Part shown: positions 29,223 through 32,272 of the stretch, in pieces
Layout of the letters: the number at the start of each line of letters is the position of its first letter
How positions within the stretch are numbered: position 1 is the stretch's first letter
DNA from: Elusimicrobiota bacterium
Lineage (GTDB): Bacteria; Elusimicrobiota; Elusimicrobia; UBA1565; UBA9628
Direction: 5' to 3'
Length of the DNA: 32,272 nucleotides
Assembly (NCBI GenBank): GCA_023249645.1
Contig: JAHFCF010000025.1
Coordinates: 1-32,272, forward strand
The notes under the pieces: model-generated
What the model was told of the DNA's origin: nothing
The model's database searches: none
The model's input: the letters and a program-made list of their open reading frames with translations, nothing else
Made by a program: the position numbers and the translations under genes

Positions 29223-30559
29223 CGCAGCGGCTGGTGATCGTCGGAACACTTTTTCCCATCGAAAAGGGCTGAAGGGGAGAGGGTGGGAACATCGTGAAGC
29301 CGCCGGAGCGGTGCCGCGCCCCGTTCTGCCAGCTGAGCGGCGGACGTCGGGATTCGGCACAGTCCCTGGGCCACAAGGCGTTCGGCAAGGGCTGCGCGGG
29401 CCGGATTCTTGGACCCGATGTGATTGCATAGGTCCAGGGCTTCCACCATGGGCAGGACCGAATAGTACATGTCATCGCGATGGAGCACTCCCACCAAGCG
29501 GCCGGCCGCGTCCATGAGAGGAGAGCCGCTGGAGCCCGGGCCACCGGGCACCTCTTCCGGACTGCTCTCCAGGTCTTGATCCCATTCTTGAAGTCCGAAA
29601 TAGGGGCGTTCTTTATCTAAGATGTCATAGTTGCTGCCGAGGAGGATTTGGACGGGGGCGTTAGGAAGAATCCGCGAGATATCCATGGAAACGGAGAGGC
29701 GTCCGGTACTGAAGACGAGAGGATCCCACTTTAAGAAGCGCAGAAGACCTTGCTTGCCTGAGTTGCGAGAGGGGTAGATCTCATTTTTGGCGTACTGGGC
29801 AGCGAAGTCAGGCGAGTAGGCTTTCGTGGGGAATCCGGCAAGGAAGACCCTCTCCCACTTGCGGGGCAGATCTGAGCGCACGGAGAGGGGGTGAATGTCC
29901 CGCCGCACATGGGAAGGCTGCAGAAGAACATAGTCATTGCCTGAGACATATTGTTCCCAGTCCGTGAAGGAAAGCAGGGTATAGCCGCCCTGACACGGGA
30001 TGGCGGAGTCCTTGTTGCCTGTCTTCGGAATGGCGCATACGATCTTGGCCACATGGTAGTTCGTGATCAGAAGACCTTCCGATGAGATGAAAAATCCTGT
30101 GCCGACGTCCTGAACATTGACGAGACCTTTCGCGGCGAGGAACGGATCGAAGGAGAACGCCACGGAGCGGGCCGGATCTGCTTCCGGAGCCGTGGCGGCG
30201 AGATACTTCCAGTAGCGCGTCCAGGTCGTCAGGCAGGATTCGCGCTGAACATCCAGGCGGCGAGGCAGGGGCGTCAATGGTTCGGCGGCTGGACCGATGG
30301 GCTTCAGGACATCGGTCTGATAGCCATATTGCTTCTCGTATTTCGCCTTGAAATCAGGATCGCGGATGACTCGGCGCCAGGCAGCCTCGCCGAACTCCCG
30401 TTGGCGCTTGGGGGTCGTCCAGTAGAAAGGCCCGTCCGGGCCCGCTTCCCAGGCCACGAGGCACGAATCCCCCGGATCCGGCGCGAAGCCGAAGTTGGCC
30501 CAGGAGGGTCCGGGTTGAAAGGCGATGGCCACCAACAGGAGAAGCAGTTTTGATCGCAT
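29219..30559 (-). CDS. Exported trypsin-like serine protease
   Basis: From ATG 30559 the product is 446 residues with signal peptide MRSKLLLLLVAIAFQPGPSW, cleaved near SWA. The chymotrypsin-fold triad is readable: GTGFFISSEGLLITNYHVAK with His169, VSGNDYVLLQ with Asp209, and GGPGSSGSPLMD with Ser344. RKWERVFLAGFPT is also typical of the trypsin_2/S46-like exported group. A roughly 130-residue N-terminal region before the catalytic domain has no recognised motif. The start was chosen because a TACAAT box (30567-30572) ends 7 nt upstream; ATG 30568 overlaps that box. It likely works in the periplasm or outside the cell. It is divergent from another exported peptidase-like gene. Confidence 0.8.
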   Translation of the reverse strand: MRSKLLLLLVAIAFQPGPSWANFGFAPDPGDSCLVAWEAGPDGPFYWTTPKRQREFGEAAWRRVIRDPDFKAKYEKQYGYQTDVLKPIGPAAEPLTPLPRRLDVQRESCLTTWTRYWKYLAATAPEADPARSVAFSFDPFLAAKGLVNVQDVGTGFFISSEGLLITNYHVAKIVCAIPKTGNKDSAIPCQGGYTLLSFTDWEQYVSGNDYVLLQPSHVRRDIHPLSVRSDLPRKWERVFLAGFPTKAYSPDFAAQYAKNEIYPSRNSGKQGLLRFLKWDPLVFSTGRLSVSMDISRILPNAPVQILLGSNYDILDKERPYFGLQEWDQDLESSPEEVPGGPGSSGSPLMDAAGRLVGVLHRDDMYYSVLPMVEALDLCNHIGSKNPARAALAERLVAQGLCRIPTSAAQLAERGAAPLRRLHDVPTLSPSALFDGKKCSDDHQPLR

Positions 30560-30566
30560 CCTATTC

Positions 30567-30572
30567 ATTGTA
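30567..30572 (-). promoter_or_regulatory. -10 box of the serine protease gene
   Basis: TACAAT on the minus strand (5/6 match) is separated from ATG 30559 by 7 nt, predicting transcription from about the start codon. No clear -35 is found at 16-18 bp. Confidence 0.45.
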
Positions 30573-30623
30573 TCCTGCCATGGAAGCGGGCACCAGGACC
30601 GTTGGACCCACTCGCGAGAAGAT

Positions 30624-30678
30624 AAAAGTCCTAGGTTGCGTAGGCCCAAAGGCCTACGCGCCTTAGGCCTTTTGACCC
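30624..30678. promoter_or_regulatory. CTAG-rich hairpin element B between divergent exported genes
   Basis: GCGTAGGCC (30638-30646) and GGCCTACGC (30651-30659) form a perfect 9-bp stem with loop CAAA. AAAAGTCCTAGG (30624-30635) and CCTTAGGCCTTTT (30661-30673) make a looser outer pair. Aligned with 8391-8429, it shares GGTTGC, the AAAGG-CCTA core and the 11-mer TAGGCCTTTTG. It lies upstream of the TATAAT box at 30702, so it acts as DNA for the rightward gene, not as part of its mRNA. Confidence 0.55.
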
Positions 30679-30701
30679 TGGTCTCTAGGCGTCATCGCCG
30701 C

Positions 30702-30707
30702 TATAAT
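30702..30707 (+). promoter_or_regulatory. -10 box of the metallopeptidase-like gene
   Basis: A perfect TATAAT ends 7 nt before ATG 30715, with no Shine-Dalgarno sequence in between. This is the clearest leaderless-type promoter in the window. No consensus -35 lies 16-18 bp upstream; the hairpin element B ends 23 bp upstream. Confidence 0.6.
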
Positions 30708-30714
30708 GTCTATC

Positions 30715-32272
30715 ATGAGGCGTCTGCTTTTTCTTGTGCTGGCCCTGCCTGTGGCGGGCTTTGGCGTTGAGCCGATCCAGCCCAAGGTCGAGCCGCCTTC
30801 CTTCGCGCGCATCATCGTTCCCGGCGCTCCCCTGAAAAGTCCCGATAAGCCGGAAATCATCCGGCCCGATCTCGCGCTGCAGCTGTCGGTTCCCAAGACG
30901 GTCATCCTGCCGGCCCGGTCGCTGGTGATCCAAGCCCCGGCCCCGAAGATCATCATCGCCGCTCGGCCGCTTTCTCAGGCCGAGGCCGCTCGGCAGACGT
31001 TGCCCGCCCAGGAAGAACTCCGCAAGATGGCCGATGCTCTGACTCCTTCCAGCAATGCCGTGAACCCCAGTGAGGAGCAGGCGCGCCGCGACGGGGCTCT
31101 CGATGCCGTTTTCGACGGTATGAGGGATCCCGACGTGGCGGCTTGGGACGGACTCTCGAGGGAGTTCGCCCGAGGGCCGCTGTCTCCCGCCTTGCCCCGC
31201 GTGGAGACCGCCGCGCGCTCTCTGCTGGCCAGGCTTCTGCCGCGCTTCTATCATCGCATCCCGGTGACCTCGGTCTGCTACGGCGGCGAAAGGTCCGGCC
31301 ACGCCTGGACTCCCCAGACGGGGCACATCATCCATCTTGTGCCGGCGAAAGCGGACTCCCAGGGAGAGGTCGCCAGCGCTTTTGGACTGCCCGATGCGGC
31401 CCGCGTCCAGCAAAAGATCGAGCATCTGATGGCCTACGCGCACGAGTACTTCCACGTTCTCTTCGACTCCGCGGTCCATCGCCCAGAGGCCTATCCGCTG
31501 CGCTCCGTCTACTCGGCGATGACGGAGGGTTTCGCCGTCAGCGGGGAGCAGCTGCTCTTTGAGCGCCTCATCGACCAGGCGCCGATGCTGGGCCTGACGC
31601 CGCGCGACGTGCTGGATCTCTCTTCGATGCTCCAGGCCCGCCAAAAGTGGCTGGCCGCCACGGACACTCATTATTCGGAGGGCAGTCTGTCCTGGCAAAA
31701 AGCTTATGCCGATGGCGGCGAAGCGGGGCTGTTGGCCTTTTTGGCCTTCCTGGACGCGCGCCGCATGATCGCCACATCGCGCGCCGATCCCGTTTATCAG
31801 CTGGTTTTGGGAGACTGGAAATTGCTCTCCGCTTATTTGGGAGACGATGCGGCCGTTCCCGCGCGCCGAGGACTGGAGGCGTTCGGCAAGGCCGCGCGCG
31901 GGGAGGCTCTCAGCGACGAGGAGAAGCGCGAGGCGGCTGTCGTGGTGGAGCAGGCCGGCGCGCCAGGCTGGCGGCGGCTCTTCGAGAGGACGCTTTTGGC
32001 CGATAAGCACATCTGGGAGCCTCGATCCGGCGCGCGGGGCGAGCATTGGTGGGAGAAAGCGGTCCAACCGATCGTTCCCGTGGATCCGGTCTTTGCCTTG
32101 GCGCAGCTCAGCAGCGCCGCGGCAGCCGAACTGGCGCGCTTCCTCGTTGAGACCGTCCAGGCTCCGGGCGGGGCGACGCGGCTTTTCAATCGCCCTGGGC
32201 CTAAGGAAAAATTCAGCGGGTCCAACAAAAAATTCGAAGCGGTGACTGCGGGAGCCGCGATGCTTCCCTGGA
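30715..32272 (+). CDS. Exported HExxH metallopeptidase-like protein, C-terminus beyond window
   Basis: The frame is open from ATG 30715 to the window end (519 codons). MRRLLFLVLALPVAGFGVEP is a signal peptide. A Pro-rich region of about 100 residues follows, then a helical domain. AYAHEYFHVLFD (241-252) contains the zinc motif HEYFH (His243, Glu244, His247). MTEGFAVSGEQ holds Glu271, a plausible third ligand of the gluzincin type, 24 residues after the second His. The product is probably a secreted or periplasmic zinc peptidase. I do not recognise the specific family, and residues past 300 have no motif I can name. It is divergent from the serine protease. Confidence 0.65.
   Translation, partial: MRRLLFLVLALPVAGFGVEPIQPKVEPPSFARIIVPGAPLKSPDKPEIIRPDLALQLSVPKTVILPARSLVIQAPAPKIIIAARPLSQAEAARQTLPAQEELRKMADALTPSSNAVNPSEEQARRDGALDAVFDGMRDPDVAAWDGLSREFARGPLSPALPRVETAARSLLARLLPRFYHRIPVTSVCYGGERSGHAWTPQTGHIIHLVPAKADSQGEVASAFGLPDAARVQQKIEHLMAYAHEYFHVLFDSAVHRPEAYPLRSVYSAMTEGFAVSGEQLLFERLIDQAPMLGLTPRDVLDLSSMLQARQKWLAATDTHYSEGSLSWQKAYADGGEAGLLAFLAFLDARRMIATSRADPVYQLVLGDWKLLSAYLGDDAAVPARRGLEAFGKAARGEALSDEEKREAAVVVEQAGAPGWRRLFERTLLADKHIWEPRSGARGEHWWEKAVQPIVPVDPVFALAQLSSAAAAELARFLVETVQAPGGATRLFNRPGPKEKFSGSNKKFEAVTAGAAMLPW

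Noticed and set aside
30685-32067. A 460-codon minus-strand frame at the window's right end
   Set aside because: The plus strand encodes a signal peptide and HEYFH in an uninterrupted frame with a perfect -10 box. The minus frame has no such support.

Overview
The window looks like chromosomal DNA of a GC-rich, Gram-negative, probably anaerobic or facultative bacterium. It encodes an outer-membrane barrel, a Pal/OmpA-type lipoprotein and several signal-peptide proteins. The best lineage clue is the C-terminal half of the 17584-18480 protein. It looks like a type IV pilin/pseudopilin tail ending in a Cys-Ser-His-x-Asp-Ser block and SYVSY, a pattern I associate with Elusimicrobiota pilins. That assignment is an inference from memory; no rRNA or tRNA gene is present to confirm it.

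Layout. (1) 1-2347: a truncated exported TPR protein (-), divergent from a NYN-domain protein and a sarcosine-oxidase-like flavoprotein (+). (2) 2357-3024: a BrnT/CopG-type toxin-antitoxin pair (-) whose promoter lies back to back with that of malic enzyme. (3) 3025-7725: malic enzyme, soluble transhydrogenase and a membrane GT-C-like protein, tightly packed (+). (4) 7734-10474: two divergent exported proteins, a GNAT and a DUF2156 protein. (5) 10470-10881: an AT-rich gap with a 266-bp terminal-inverted-repeat element and a 57-bp palindrome. (6) 10882-18480, all minus strand: an RDD-pilin fusion, PduS, PduT, an MBL-fold hydrolase, a short topoisomerase I, a Pal-like lipoprotein and TyrRS. Most are joined by overlapping start/stop codons. 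(7) 18535-19094: a RelB/RelE pair with a textbook promoter and operator. (8) 19095-24655: an exported endonuclease I-family protein (-), divergent from an outer-membrane barrel plus a complete zinc/manganese ABC importer (+). (9) 24693-29222: a four-subunit group 3b-type [NiFe] hydrogenase, its maturation protease and a 51-residue membrane protein. (10) 29219-32272: an exported trypsin-like protease (-), divergent from an exported HExxH metallopeptidase-like protein that runs off the window.

How the genes fit together. The hydrogenase (H2 with NAD(P)H), malic enzyme (NAD(P)H from malate) and SthA-type transhydrogenase (NADPH with NADH) all act on the pyridine-nucleotide pool. PduS and PduT form an electron-transfer pair normally found in a propanediol-type microcompartment. 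Here they sit alone in a housekeeping operon with no enzyme core or other shell gene in view.

Two noncoding patterns recur. Four divergent intergenic regions flanked by exported-protein genes carry related CTAG-rich, hairpin-forming sequences. Many promoters place the -10 hexamer only 6-7 nt from the start codon, which suggests leaderless transcripts.
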